NCBI RefSeq assembly: GCF_032362555.1
Contig: NC_083534.1
Location: 4,516,001-4,580,000, forward strand
Direction of reading: 5' to 3'
DNA from: Amyelois transitella
Taxonomy: Eukaryota > Arthropoda > Insecta > Lepidoptera > Pyralidae
Length of the DNA stretch: 64,000 bases
A program made the translations under genes and the position numbers. The notes beneath the pieces were generated by a model, which saw only the letters and a list, made by a program, of their open reading frames with translations, was not told the origin of the DNA and did not search any database. Below are positions 1 to 10,846 of the stretch, piece after piece. The stretch's first letter is position 1. Each line of letters begins with the position of its first letter.

Positions 1-160
1 GACTAAGGGATGGGCTTATAAGCGATGGGCTAGCAACCTGACACTATTTGAATCTCAATTCTATCATTAAGCCTAACAGCTGAATGTGACCTGTCAGTTC
101 TTAAGACTGCTGGCTCTGCCTACCCCGCAAGGGATATAGACATGACTATATAAATGTATG
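1..160 (+). repeat. Rep-A SINE-like repeat, 3' two thirds, cut by window edge
   Basis: Rep-A is the dominant repeat of this window. A full unit is about 260 bp. Its 5' end is a small hairpin (GTGCCG...CGGCAC around TGTGGTTCC). The body contains GGACCACTCCATCTCTTTCC, GGCGATGGGCTAGCAACC, AATCTCAATTCTATCATTAA and a hairpin CAGTCTTTTCAAGACTG. The 3' tail is CCCCGCAAGGGATATAGACG followed by TGATTATATG and (TATG)n. It has no ORF. Copies occur in both orientations and are diverged. This copy reads in the forward sense. Confidence 0.85.
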
Positions 161-319
161 TAATTCTGTTGTCTAGTCTATGTCGGTGCCAAAATTCATT
201 ACAATCGATCGATTACTTTTTGTCACCAACTCAGGATTTCTTACGAAAATTATTCGCCACGTTGCTTGGGTAAAGTTTGGCTTTAAACAAGTAACGAGTT
301 TACGTCTACAAACTACCAG

Positions 320-3300
320 GAGAGCGTAGACAAGGAGGAGGCGGAGGGCGAGCCCGAGGCGGAGGCGGAGGCGGAGGCCGAGGCGGAGTCGGACGCGGCC
401 GCGCGCGAGAAGGAGGCGCGCGCGCTCGCCTCCATCAAGGAGCGGCAGAAGGAGGTGCAGAGAGCGCTCGCGACCAGCTTGAGAGACAGAGACAAGGAGC
501 GGGAGTACCATAGGAAGGATGAGGCTATGCAGGTGAAGTGTTTGACTTGTATGTATGTATGTTCGCGATTATCTCGCTGTCTTGATAGGTTTTGCAGTAA
601 TTTTACCCCGCAAGGGATATAGACGCGACCTATGTGTGTAGGTATGTCATTAAAAGGTTATTTATAAAGCTATTTGTTTATTTATTTAATGTTTTTGACG
701 GCCTCTGTGGCGCAGCGGTAGTACGCTTGTCTGTGACACCGGAGGTCCCGGGTTCGAATCCCGGCCAGGGCATGATGAGAAAAGTACTTTTTCTGATTTT
801 TATATAAGTATTTATTATGAAACTAGCTGACCCGCGCAACTTCGTTTGCGTGTATCCCGCTACTTCGACAAATACAGTCAACGCACCAACACATATTGGA
901 TACTAATTTTCAATTCACAATAACTTCTCTTTCCCTTAACCGCGTTTAAAATATTAAAATGTTTTTTGGTTTCTGTGACTCTTTGATCGCCCCCCCTATC
1001 AGTTTTTGGAAAAAATATTTAAGTAATGTACAGATTTTTTTTTGTCTTATATGTATGGATCAAAGTCGTAGTACCTACTTTTTAATATTATTTATTTTTT
1101 ATGTACCGTTTTTATAGGGACGCTGCCCCCGCCGCCGCGGCCGGCCCGTACCGTGCCGTAATACTAATATCGTGATATCTCCTAAACTATATGTCTAAAT
1201 AACACACTGTAAACTGCAAAAATAATCTAAATTAAATGCTCGTGATGATGAACTTACTTATTTTGATAAGGATATATGTATTATTGGTTGTATCACCAGT
1301 TAAACATCACCCAACGAATTAAATGTTTTTTTAATACAGAAAAGTAGTTTTTGTGACTTAAATAAAAAAGCTGGATATATGTCATCGCGGACTTTTTTGT
1401 AGAACTAATAAAGACCAATGTTTTTGCTATACATTGTTCTTACTTGTATCCAACGGTATAAGCGGCGCACGCACAAATGCAATCTTCAATTAGATTTTTT
1501 TTCTGACTTCTTGGACATAAATCGCTATAACTCAGCTAATATAGTTTCAATGTATTTCAATTATATATAAAAACCTGTCGGAGAAAATACTCTTTCTATT
1601 AGTGAAAACCGCATCAAAATCCGTTGCGTAGTTTTAAAGTTTTATGCATACGAAGGGACTACAGACAAAATGGGCGACTTTGTTTTATACTATGTAGTGA
1701 TATAGTATCGTTGAGTTAGTATCTCGTAATACAAGTCTCGAGCTTACTTCGAGGCTAACTCAATCTGTGAAATTAGTCTCGTATATATGTCGCAGAGAAA
1801 TGAGGATATCAGAGATTTCACGAAATCCCTAGGTATACCACGAAATCACGGAAGATGGTGAATATTCCTATTTAACACATCTTCTTACTAAAAAAATATT
1901 AGTGATATATGACAAAATACTATTTCAATCTAGTGATATATCATTTCACTCATCTAAATCTAGTGAAATAAAGAATGAAAAAGTTTCGTGCTAAGTCCTT
2001 TTAAAAGTACTTACATAATTATTAACCTAACCTAACCTTTTTTTTTTACGTGTGGAAAGACCTTCATCTACCCGGCCGGGTACGGAAGGTTAAAGTTAGG
2101 GTTATATATATTAATATTGAATGTTAACATACGTTGATGTAGAATTTCAACGCGCTGCTGGTGGACATGGTGCGCGACCCCGAGCTGGCGTGGCGCGACG
2201 CCAAGAAGCAGCTGAAGAAGGACCACCGCTACGGCGCCGCCGACTTGCTTACCAAGGAGGACAAGGTTTGTTCGTTTGTTTGTTTGTAGGGACACATTAG
2301 TGTGCTGTTCGCAGAATGCAAGCTGGCATGTTTGACCGCATGGCGAGCGTCGCCTGTGGAACTTTCCTCTCTTTTTGGAACTTTCCTCGATTCTCTGGAA
2401 ATGTTACGTGAATGTATAATATCTATCGCCGTTTGACTGTATCTATTGTGTGTGTGGAATAAACTCATTGTGATTGAACTTACCGGTTTTTAGTGGATAC
2501 ATCCTAGTAACTGACATTCACCTCATACATAAACAAACCGTATAGTTTGTTTGTTGTCTAGTGCCAAATTTCATCTAATGTTCTGATTCTACTAATGTTT
2601 TAAATGCGAAGTTTGAAGGATGTGTGTGCGAACATGCTCACCAAGGAGGGCAAGGTGTGTTTGTTTGTTTTCTAGTGCCAAATTTCATCAAAATAGGTTC
2701 ACAATTGGTTCATTCTAAGCAGATATACAAGGAGAGTGTGGAGGGAAAGGTCGGAGTGGGAAGACCTAGACGAACGTATCTTGATCAAATTGAGGACGTC
2801 CTGGTAAAGGGTCAGGTCGAGAGTACCCGAAACGAAAGTGGATGGAGCGAAAGAAGTGTGCAGAGATATTGGCAAGTGGAAAGAGGTAGTCTCTGGCTAC
2901 CCCTCCGGGAAATGAGCTTGATAACACCCCCTCCCCCCAGGAGCGGCTGTTCGCGCAGCACACGGCGGCGCTGGCACACAAGCGACGCGGCAAGCTGCGC
3001 GCGCTGCTGCGCGAGTGGGGCGTGGCGGGCACGGCGCGCTGGCGGGACGTGCGCGCGCGCCTCGCCGCCGAGCCCGCCGCGCCCGCCTACGGCAGCGCCG
3101 CGCAGGTCGGTCGCCAGCACGATACTGTATATACAGGGTGACATTTAAAACAACTGCATCCTTTTAAACATAGACTATACCCATGCTTCTGAGCCGTTTG
3201 AGCCTATTTTTATTTCAATCAAACGTCATCATTTTCACATTTAAAATAAAAATCCTCAAAAACTACGTCACACGCTTTATTAAGACCAATACTACAAAAA

Positions 3301-6300
3301 GAAATTAAAACTAAACATGTAAATAAATGTCTGAAAAATAAATTATTTTTCTAGTATCAAGATCAAGTAAAGTACAGAGTTGTCGAGATCGCTCAGCTGA
3401 ATGCATTGTGTCGTTGACCTCTGAATCTTACGCGTCGCTTTTCCGCCGGCCGGGGTGATATTACGTATTTAGGATCGTGGATTTTGATACTTTTATTTTT
3501 TTTCGTACTTTCTGAAATATGAACCGATATTTTTCTTTTTACGTTTTTATATATCCTTTAGATGAGTACACTTAACAGTTAAATTTATGCAGTTGAATTA
3601 AATGCCACCCTGTATATTGCACACGAGGTTCACTTGTTGACGTCACATCATGTACCTATTGTGACGTCACATAATTTACCGCGATTGACGATATCGAATT
3701 TTCTGCTCAGTTTCATTTTATTTAGTTTACGATTAACAATTCAAGTGTGCACACGTCACTTTTGTTCCTTTATTAATTAACAAAATACTGTTCTATATGT
3801 ATATCATCAAGTTTTATTCGTCAAGATCAGCAAGCTATCAAGAGGAGTCTCTGCTCCTACACATCACTTAAATCTAATTATAACTACTGCCGCTTCCAAT
3901 GCGCATGTGTAGAAGAAGCAGCGGAACAAATTTTAATTTTGAATGCACATTGTCTAAATTTAAAAAAACATGAATGAATGTAGAACTATTTATGGCAATA
4001 CGAATATTTCGTCAAATAAAGATAAAATAAAATATGTATACACTCTTACGAGTTTGATTAGAACGCGATGTAGAGATGTTTTGACAAATTTTGTTACGGA
4101 AGTGTAAATGCGGCTCAAAGCGAGCCAAATATAATTGTGTATAGCAGTTCCTCGCAGGTAAAACAGAAGGCGGAGTTATTTTATTTTTATTTATTTTTTA
4201 TATTTATCACTTACGGGGTGGACAGAGCCGACAGTGTCATTAAGACTGAAAGTCTGTATGGCCTAAAGATGGTATTGAGATACAAACAGTGACAGGTTGC
4301 TAGCGCATCGCCTAAAAGAAGAGTCCATCCCTCATCTCCCTTTACGACATCAATGGGAAAGAGATGCGAGTTCAACAAGTGCCAAGAACCACACGGCTTC
4401 AAGTCGAGATAATTATTTTGACAATTTGCCAAATTTTTATTCATTATTATAGGACACTTCATATCACTTTATAATTGTCATATCTTTTGGTTTTACAATA
4501 TTGGTTGACGACAAATAAATTACTTAAAACCAAGTTTACTGCCGCTTCCAAAGCGTCATTGTAGAATAAATAATAAATAAGTCCCCCAAAAATGATAGTC
4601 TACAATGTCAGCTTATATGGTGACCTTGTAGATTAACATTTTTGGCTTACATGGCTGCATGGTGTAGGCCGGGTTAGTTGTTTTACATTTGCATCAGAAA
4701 TTCGAATCCCTGTCATTGAGACTAGTCAAAAACTTTATCATCAGTGTCAGTAAATAAATAAATAAATAAATATAAATAAATATATACGGGACAAATTACA
4801 CAGATTGAGTTAGTAAGTAAGTTCGAGACTTGTGTTACGAGATACTAACTCAACGATACTATATTTTTTAATAAATACTTATATGGATAAACATCCAAGA
4901 CCCAGGCCAATCAGAGAAAGTTCGTTTCTCATCATGCCCTGGCCGGGATTCGAACCCGGGACCTCCGCTAACACAGACAAGCGCACTACCGCTGCGCCAC
5001 AGAGGCCGACAGTGATTCCGCGACATCTGTGACTTAACAAGAAGCGGTAACAAACTGCACCGCACCATTACCATCCCCGCCTCAAACGACAGATGGAGCG
5101 CGAGTTCCGCGAGTACCAGCGCGACCAGCAGAGCGCGGCCAAGGCGGCGCTGCGGCAGCTGCTGCTGGAGACGCGCGCGCTCACGCACCAGAGTCTGGCG
5201 CGCGCCGCCAGCCCCGCCGGCATGGCCGCCGTGCACCAGGCGCTGCGGCACGACGCCAGGTGAGTGCGGCCGGACAGAGCCTGCCGCCAGCCCCGCCGGC
5301 ATGGCCGCCGTGCATCTTTGTATAGTATGTCCTTACAATGTTTTGATTGGTCAATCTAGAGGTGGGGTCTGACGACTTACGATACAGGTGATGTAACTTA
5401 GTTTAGGAGTCAGCTCCCGCTAACAGGCTGTCTAGTAGCACTCCAATCTTTGTATTTCAGTATTAAGACTGTACATATACATATAGTCACGTCTGTATTC
5501 CTTCGGGGTAGATAGAGCCAGCACTCTTGAAAAGACAGGAAGGCCACGCTCAGCTGTTTGGCTTAGTGACGGAATTGTGATTCAAATAGTGACAGGTCGC
5601 TAGCCCATCGCCTAAAAGAGCAATCCCAAGTTTGTAAGCCTATCCCTTAGTCGCCTTTTACGACATCCGTGGGAAAGAGATGGAGTGATTCTATTCTTTT
5701 TTGTAATGGTGCCGGGAACCACACGGCATAGGCTTAGGAATTTCTCTTTAGTTCAAGTGTTATTGTTAGTTTCCTTGATGTACATAAATATTTAAATAAT
5801 ATAAAAGACATCCATCTTAAGATACGGAGTGGTTCTGCTCTGAAGTGCCACAAGCCGCACGGCACCTGTCACTATCGTTACTATAGTTCCGTCCGTCTGT
5901 CTGTCCGTCCGGCAGGTAATATATCCACATCCACACTAATAATAAAGAGGAAGGATTTGTATTTTTGTATGTTTGTGTGGAATAAACTCAAAAACTACTT
6001 GTCCGATTTTGATAAAATTTGGCACAGATATAGAATAGACCTTCAAAAGTGACATAGGCATAGGCTACTTTTTATCCCGAAGTTCCCGCGGGATTGATTG
6101 TAAATAATAAAAGTCATCCATCTTAAGATACGGAGTGGTTCTGCTCTGAAGTGCCACAAACCGCACGGCACCTGTCACTATCGTTACTATAGTTCCGCCT
6201 GTCTGTCTGTCCGTCCGGCAGGTAATATATAAATAATAAAAGTCATCCATCTTAAGATACGGAGTGGTTCTGCTCTGAAGTGCCACAAACCGCACGGCAC

Positions 6301-7861
6301 CTGTCACTATCGTTACTATAGTTCCGTCCATCTGTCTGTCCGTCCGGCAGGTAATATATCCATACTAATAATAAAGAGGAAAGATTTGTATTTTTGTATG
6401 TTTGTGTGGAATAAACTCAAAAACTACTTGTCCAAATTGTATTTTGATAAAATTTGGCACAGATATAGAATAGACCTTCAAAAGTGACATAGGCATAGGC
6501 TACTTTTTATCCCGGAGTTCCCGCGGGATTGATTGTAAATAATAAAAGACATCCATCTTAAGATACGGAGTGGTTCTGCTCTGAAGTGCCACAAACCGCA
6601 CGGCACCTGTCACTATCGTTACTACAGTTCCGCCCGTCTGTCTGTCAGGTACCTGGCGCTGGAGCACGCGCCGGAGGAGCGGCAGAGCGTCATCAGCGCG
6701 CACCTCGAGGAGCTGCAGCGGAGGGGCCCGCCGCCGCCGCCCACCGCCAGCGAGCCCGCGCGCCGCGCCAAGTGACAGGTGGGGGTGGGGGTGGGGGTGG
6801 GGGGCGACACCACGCAATCTTAATACAAATCTATATCTACGTACATACATATGGTCACGTCTATATCCATTGCGGGCAAGTCGCAAAAATAAATAAACAA
6901 AATATAGTAGCATTTATTGGGCAAAAGTACGTACGTAAGTATATATGGTCACGTCTATATCCCTTGCGAGGTAGACAGAGTCAACAGTCTTGTAAAGACT
7001 GATAGGCCACATTCAGCTGTTTGGCTTAATGATAGAATTGAGATTCAAATAGTGACGGGTTGCTAGCCCATGGCCTAAAATAAATAATCTCAAGTTTGCA
7101 AGGCTATGCCTTAGTCGCCTTTTACGACATCCATGGGAAAGAGATGGAGTAGTCCTATTCTTTTTTGTATTGGTGCCGGGAACCACACGGCAACTTAGGT
7201 ACATACAAGTCACAAAAAAATAAAATAAGTGTAGGTATAGTAGCATTTATCGGTCAAAAGTAGTTTTGTAGCTAATGTGTTATAGCAACTTGCGAATTGT
7301 GTGAAGAAAAAACGATTAAAATAAATATATATATATATATATATATTGGTTGCTATTTATACAGTACACTGACTTAAAAAATAATCGATGGAAAAAAATG
7401 TAAAGAAACAAAAATCTATCGAACAAAAACTCAACGAAATTCAAAGAAGACTCCCGCGATTTTAAATTGCCGGGCGCTCGGTCTTCCATTGAGAGACAGG
7501 ACCGTATTCTAGGGGCCGGACTCGGCAGATACTTAAGTACAATATACATACATAAATAAAATCACGCCTCTTTCCCGGAGGGGTAGGCAGAGACTACCTC
7601 TTTCCACTTGCCACGATCGGCATACTTCTTTCGCTTCATCCATATTCATAACTCTCTTCATGCAAGCTCGGCGGTTTCGGGTACTAAATATTTATTTTAA
7701 TACAAATTTTAAATTTAACCTAATCCCCGCTACAGTGTTGTTGACATGTGTGTCTGTCTGTTGCAGCGGGAGCGGCCGGTGGCGCCGGAATCCTAACGTG
7801 TATATTTTGAGTCATTCTAGTTAAGAAGACGATTAGTGATAATTTTTATGAAATAAATAAA
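320..7861 (+). CDS. TCERG1: Transcription elongation regulator 1 (TCERG1/CA150), C-terminal exons and 3' UTR
   Basis: Nuclear FF-domain protein that couples RNA polymerase II elongation with splicing. Coding exons are 320-532, 2143-2265, 2941-3105, 5093-5259 and 6649-6775 (TGA 6773-6775); phases are continuous and all introns are GT/AG. Upstream exons lie outside the window. The first exon has an acidic Glu/Ala run then a charged helix (KEREYHRKDEAMQ). The second and third encode an FF domain (NFNALLVDMV...AWRDAKKQL...ERLFAQH), and the fourth continues into the last FF repeat (MEREFREYQ). The protein ends in RRGPPPPPTASEPARR, matching the C-terminus of animal TCERG1. Three bases after the stop, CAG/GTGGGG at 6776-6784 can donate to a 3' UTR exon at 7767-7861, which ends in AATAAA. 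The 320 acceptor is the least certain boundary. Exons are very GC-rich against AT-rich introns. Confidence 0.9.
700..817 (+). repeat. tRNA-derived SINE (S1), 5' part, interrupted
   Basis: S1 is about 230 bp. It starts GGCCTCTGTGGCGCAGCGGT, which includes an A-box-like TGGCGCAGCGG, and has a perfect B box GGTTCGAATCC about 45 bp later. The tail runs ATATAGTATCGTTGAGTTAG...CGAGGCTAACTCAATC and ends near TTTGTCCCGTATA. The acceptor arms do not pair properly, so this is a SINE head and not a functional tRNA. In this copy the head stops at 817 and its tail resumes near 1700. Confidence 0.8.
818..1700. mobile_element. Unclassified element inserted inside an S1 SINE
   Basis: This AT-rich block of about 880 bp has no ORF. 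It separates the S1 head (ending TATTTATTAT) from the S1 tail (starting ATATAGTATCG). It begins ACTAGCTGACCCGCGCAACT, a start resembling other short repeats here (58096, 12931) that open ACTAGCTG and then name a cytosine-rich motif. The family was not identified. Confidence 0.5.
1701..1790 (+). repeat. tRNA-derived SINE (S1), 3' part
   Basis: Tail of the interrupted copy: ATAGTATCGTTGAGTTAGTA through CGAGGCTAACTCAATC. Together with 700-817 it reconstitutes the S1 layout. Confidence 0.75.
2716..2917 (+). repeat. Rep-B LINE 3'-end fragment
   Basis: Translates to fragments of the C-terminus of a LINE reverse-transcriptase ORF: YKESVEGKVGVGRPRRTYLD, then QIEDVLVKGQ, then an out-of-frame region. 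The 3' part, GTGGAAAGAGGTAGTCTCTG, is shared with all Rep-B copies. It lies just before the third TCERG1 exon. Confidence 0.75.
3129..3617. mobile_element. MITE copy 1 with about 28-bp terminal inverted repeats
   Basis: Left end ATATACAGGGTGACATTTAA; the right end, read on the other strand, is ATATACAGGGTGGCATTTAA. Both continue to CAACTGCAT. There is no ORF. A second copy lies at 55541-56010 with the same internal sequence, for example CGCTTTTCCGCCGGCCGGGG. It sits in a TCERG1 intron. TIRs, lack of coding capacity and TA-rich edges indicate a non-autonomous DNA transposon. Confidence 0.8.
3850..3985 (-). repeat. Rep-C repeat copy (old)
   Basis: Contains CATCACTTAAATCTAATTAT, CTACTGCCGCTTCC, ATGCGCATGTGTAGAAGAAG and GAATGCACATTGTCTA, all in the minus orientation of Rep-C (described at 14955-15185). 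Confidence 0.65.
4211..4398 (-). repeat. Rep-A copy, reverse orientation
   Basis: Runs from a degraded tail (CTTACGGGGTGGACAGAGCC) to the head remnant AACCACACGGC. It lacks the complete GTGCCG hairpin. Confidence 0.75.
4455..4570 (-). repeat. Rep-D fragment
   Basis: Rep-D resembles Rep-C in its GAAGCGGTA(A/G) core, but its tail is TTAAGTAATTTATTTGACGT. Here it appears inverted (ATAAATTACTTAAAACCAAG, CTGCCGCTTCCAAAGCGTCA). Confidence 0.6.
4776..5009 (-). repeat. tRNA-derived SINE (S1), full length, reverse
   Basis: Reverse-complement S1 from TATACGGGACAAATTACACA to GCGCCACAGAGGCCG. The B box is present as GGATTCGAACC. It lies about 85 bp upstream of the fourth TCERG1 coding exon. Confidence 0.85.
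5474..5728 (-). repeat. Rep-A copy, near full length, reverse
   Basis: Starts CATATACATATAGTCACGTC and ends GGTGCCGGGAACCACACGGC, so both the tail and the head hairpin are present. Confidence 0.85.
5928..6100 (-). repeat. Rep-F copy
   Basis: Contains CACACTAATAATAAAGAGGA, TTTGTATGTTTGTGTGGAAT and GATTTTGATAAAATTTGGCA. The same stretch recurs at 6357-6536 and 57874-58083, where it continues to CGAAGCCGGGGCGGGCCGCT. Family not identified. Confidence 0.65.
6357..6536 (-). repeat. Rep-F copy inside the intron array
   Basis: Second copy of the block at 5928-6100, with a short internal duplication (CCAAATTGTATTTTGATAAA). It probably spread together with the array. Confidence 0.65.
6940..7192 (-). 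repeat. Rep-A copy, near full length, reverse
   Basis: Runs from ATGGTCACGTCTATATCCCT to CCGGGAACCACACGGCA. Related flanking segments of about 60 bp (AGTAGCATTTATTGGGCAAA and AGTAGCATTTATCGGTCAAA) lie on both sides, suggesting a local duplication at insertion. Confidence 0.8.
7319..7346. repeat. (TA)n microsatellite
   Basis: Run of alternating T and A in AT-rich sequence within the 3' UTR intron of TCERG1. Confidence 0.7.
7556..7684 (-). repeat. Rep-B LINE 3'-end fragment, reverse
   Basis: Reverse complement of the Rep-B tail: CACGCCTCTTTCCCGGAGGG, then TCTTCATGCAAGCTCGGCGG. Confidence 0.75.
7852..7861 (+). terminator. Poly(A) signals of TCERG1
   Basis: Two overlapping AATAAA hexamers (7852-7857 and 7856-7861) close the GC-rich 3' UTR exon that starts after the acceptor TTGCAG at 7761-7766. 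A T/G-rich stretch follows, as expected for a cleavage site. Confidence 0.6.
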
Positions 7862-8350
7862 ATGCACTTGTTCCAAATATTGTGTTTTATTGATTGTCGG
7901 TATCGTATCTTATTTTTTTTTCTATGGGCAATAAAGATAATTTGTTTTGTATTGTATTGTATGGCGGGGAACTTACCATTGTTTGAATCATTTATGTGGA
8001 GAGATAAAAACATATTCAATATAAATATAGGTATCGTTTTGGAAAACGTATACGCTCTTTGTTACCGTCATAAGACCAAATAACTTTTACAATAGGGAAG
8101 ATGCAAATATGATATTTATGAAAATTTTACGTATAAAATGTTAAAAAAATATAAAAGAAGGACTTCTTCAACGTTTTTATTTTAAATTATGTTGATTTTT
8201 AGCAATTATTACGAATTAAAATTACATTAAACGAAACGCAATTCAAAACACCAATCAGCGTTCAGTGACGTCACTCGTGTTGTGTCAACTTTAAGAAGTT
8301 AACTTTGCGATTAATAGGCAGCAGTGCTTATTATTTACGTTTTTAATAAA

Positions 8351-9602
8351 AATGGAAGTTGGATTTAAAAAAACAGACTCCAAAAATTTACCAAAAGTTG
8401 GTGTCAACATAGTAGTAACTTTTTTTGTCGTGAGTCCAGAGTTTTCAAGTGTAGAAATGAAAGGCACTAAATTAGTACGGTATGCATGAATGTTTTTAAA
8501 CGTTGTTTGCATTTTATTCAGCAATTTCTAAACATAGCAGTTATATTTTAGCTCAACTAGCTAACTAGCTTTTTTATTTAAAGAGATTGAAAAGAAGTTA
8601 AATGTGTGTTACAATAATAACTGCATATTTTTAGGTGGATATTTTAAAAGAATAGATGCTGTCAATAAAAATGATTGTCGGGGAAGTATTCTTTGCTACT
8701 TTCAAGAAGACAAGCATTCATAAGGTGTGTTCAAGCTTGATTGGAAAGTTGGACTCTCCACAATCATTTCTTGAAGCATTATCAAAGCAAATGACCAACA
8801 CTGATAATATACATATGGTATTTTCCACCACCAAACATCAAAGTGATTCACAAATGTGGTTTGAGTTGAGGTAAGTAGTAAGACTTCTAGCTTAGTTTTG
8901 TTTATTGTATTTATCACTAACATACCATGAATAAAAAAAATATTTTGACAAAATAAACTCATTATCATACTCACATAACATAAACTTGATTGGCATATTA
9001 GCTGTATATAAGTTTATTTTTCTATTTTACAGGTACGGCAGAATTACTGGCTCAACTTTTTATGAAGCCGCTCACTGTAAAACTATAAATGGTTCCTTTC
9101 TGAACGCAATTATGGGAGATGATTCAAAATTTACTTCCATTGCAATGAGTAGAGGAAAAATACTAGAAAAAAAAGTTCTCAAAGTAGCAAGAAAGAAAAG
9201 GTAAGTTCGGTGGTTTTTGTTTGTTTGAATATTTTGAATAAAAGAAATTTGTAATGTTTGGTTCAAGGCTTTTGTAGTACATAATTAATATTTTTGTTTC
9301 TGCAATTCAGATTGAAATTGAAGAAGCTGGACTACTTCTTAATGCCGAGTATCCTATTTTTGGAGCAACAGCAACCTGACGGGCTTACTGAAAATTATAC
9401 AATAGAAGTCAAATGTCCTTCAACCGAAGCTGCCATACTTTCCTATGTGAAAGACAATAAAATAACACCAAAATGTTGGACACAAGTGCAACTGCAAATG
9501 TTGTGTGCAATATGATAACATCATTGTATCTGTAATGAATATTGCAAAGAAATTCTGGATAGATGCTGTATTTCCGAAATTAAAAGATATATATAATATT
9601 TA
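8351..9602 (+). pseudogene. Decayed YqaJ-type nuclease gene
   Basis: YqaJ-fold proteins are PD-(D/E)XK nucleases related to lambda exonuclease; insects carry many copies of uncertain role. Possible first segment 8351-8488 (MEVGFKKTDSKNLPKVGVNI, stop TGA). The later exons are clearer. The first ends at donor 8871 (WFELR); then 9033-9200 gives YGRITGSTFYEAAHCKT...SRGKILEKKVLKVARKK, with both introns GT/AG. The next exon from 9311 holds PDGLTENYTIEVKCPS, including the catalytic-type D...E-V-K. Signs of decay: the sequence from 9311 to about 9378 shows family-like residues (IEEAGLLLNAEYPIFGAT) in one frame and the splice phase uses another. After the stop near 9513 a further family-like stretch (NIAKKFWIDAVFPKLKDIY) continues in a different frame. 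AATAAA at 9644-9649 could end the transcript. Retained introns show it is not a retrocopy. Confidence 0.6.
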
Positions 9603-9650
9603 AGCACATTTTTTTGTTTTTCAAGAATTTCATCAATTTATTAAATAAAA

Positions 9651-10398
9651 CTATGCTTCGAAAATATTGTTTTTATTCAATTTTAATTAAAGGTGATTCA
9701 CAAGTGCACAACAAATGATTATACTATAGTCTAATTGGGGTATTAGAAAATGATCTACACAGGCATTTGGAAACTTTGTTGAAGTAGATGGACACATAGG
9801 CACAAAACATGAGTCAACACGACTTTATATCCGAATTTTTTCGGTATTATTGTGATCACTTGATGTGGATGGATATTCCATTTTAAATTATTACAAAAAA
9901 CTTAGTGAAAGTCGAGAAAATTTGCAATTTATGACAATCAACTAGTGTTTCCACTATAAAAATTTTCTTTCCCCATGCCTCAATTCCGATTTCCCCATTT
10001 CAGAACTTTTTTCCCCTCAAAAATTATTTTGCTGTAGTTTTGGCACTTTTGTTGTAACTAAAAGTTTAATATATGATAACCTAAAATTCCCCTTTTATAG
10101 TATTTCCCCTTTTTCTTCCCCTCTGGACCCTGATTACCCCTTAAAAGGGGAATTTCCCCTCATTGTGGAAACACTGTAATCAACGAAGGCAAGCACGACC
10201 AGTGTCAGACACGTGTGACGTCATTGGAAGTGTAGGTCCGTTTTGGCGCGAAAATTTAAACGATCAGTTTAAAGCCGCATTTTTTTACGATAAATTAGAT
10301 TGTTTTAATTTTTTTAATATGTTAAGACCTATTTTACATGGAATTCTTTAAAATGAAATCAAAACTAAAATTATTGCATGTTCCCTATTAACTTTACA
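9651..10398. other. Intergenic, no gene seen
   Basis: AT-rich sequence with repeated C-tracts (TTTCCCC) between 9965 and 10165. No convincing ORF or named repeat was recognised. Confidence 0.5.
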
Positions 10399-10551
10399 TC
10401 AAGAATAGATTTATTTTCAAAATTGGATACAAGGTATCACTTATTGACGTCACATCACTTAAATCCAATTATATCTATTACACATGCACAATGCACATGC
10501 TACATGTGTAGAAGAAGCGGCGGCACAAACTACACTGCAGCATTTTCTGCT
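10399..10551 (-). repeat. Rep-C copy, reverse
   Basis: Runs from AATAGATTTATTTTCAAAAT through CTTATTGACGTCACATCACT to AGAAGCGGCGGCACAAACTA and TGCAGCATTTTCTGC, the inverted form of the Rep-C core and tail. Confidence 0.8.
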
Positions 10552-10846
10552 GCCGACTACTACACTGGGATATAGGTAGGTATATAGACTTTATTATATG
10601 TATGTATGTATGTAAACAGCCTCGCTTTTTTCTCGAGACGGTTAGCAGATACTCCATTTCAGAACGACCCTTACATATTTCCTGGAGCAAATAGAAATAA
10701 AACGAATACATAAACATGATAATTTATGATTTATTGCACTGTAACTTAAAATAATTGTACAATACGTGTAAGTGATGAAACGCTTATAATATTATTTAGT
10801 GAGCTCCATCTACCACGATCGACTGCCTTTCCAATTATAAAGGTGC

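Larger units (their letters stand above)
5793..6648 (+). repeat. Local array duplicating the 3' end of the last TCERG1 coding intron
   Basis: A block of about 125 bp occurs four times, starting near 5793, 6101, 6229 and 6537. Each contains CATCCATCTTAAGATACGGA, a Rep-A-like CACGGCACCTGTCACTATCG and a pyrimidine tract GTCTGTCTGTCCGTCC. The first three end GGCAG/GTAATATA at 5915/5916, 6221/6222 and 6350/6351. The fourth ends CTGTCAG at 6648, which is the acceptor of the final TCERG1 coding exon. Short repeat pieces (ACTAATAATAAAGAGGAA...) at 5935-6100 and 6357-6536 separate some units. Confidence 0.8.

Noticed and set aside
173-511. Antisense ORFs over the first TCERG1 exon (Leu/Arg-rich)
   Set aside because: Mirror of the GC-rich Glu/Ala coding run. 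The plus-strand exon has splice sites and family similarity.
700-770. tRNA gene (good B box, A-box-like start); similar hits at 4930-5009, 14190-14260, 30360-30430, 57636-57700
   Set aside because: The acceptor stems do not pair, the anticodon arm is malformed, and about ten copies share a long non-tRNA tail. They are SINE heads.
678-881. Recurrent small protein containing MPWPGFEPGTS, also at 4832-5032, 30332-30535 and 62175-62357
   Set aside because: It is the translation of the S1 SINE B-box region and not a gene.
2624-3148. 174-aa plus ORF
   Set aside because: Joins a Rep-B fragment to the third TCERG1 exon in the wrong frame.
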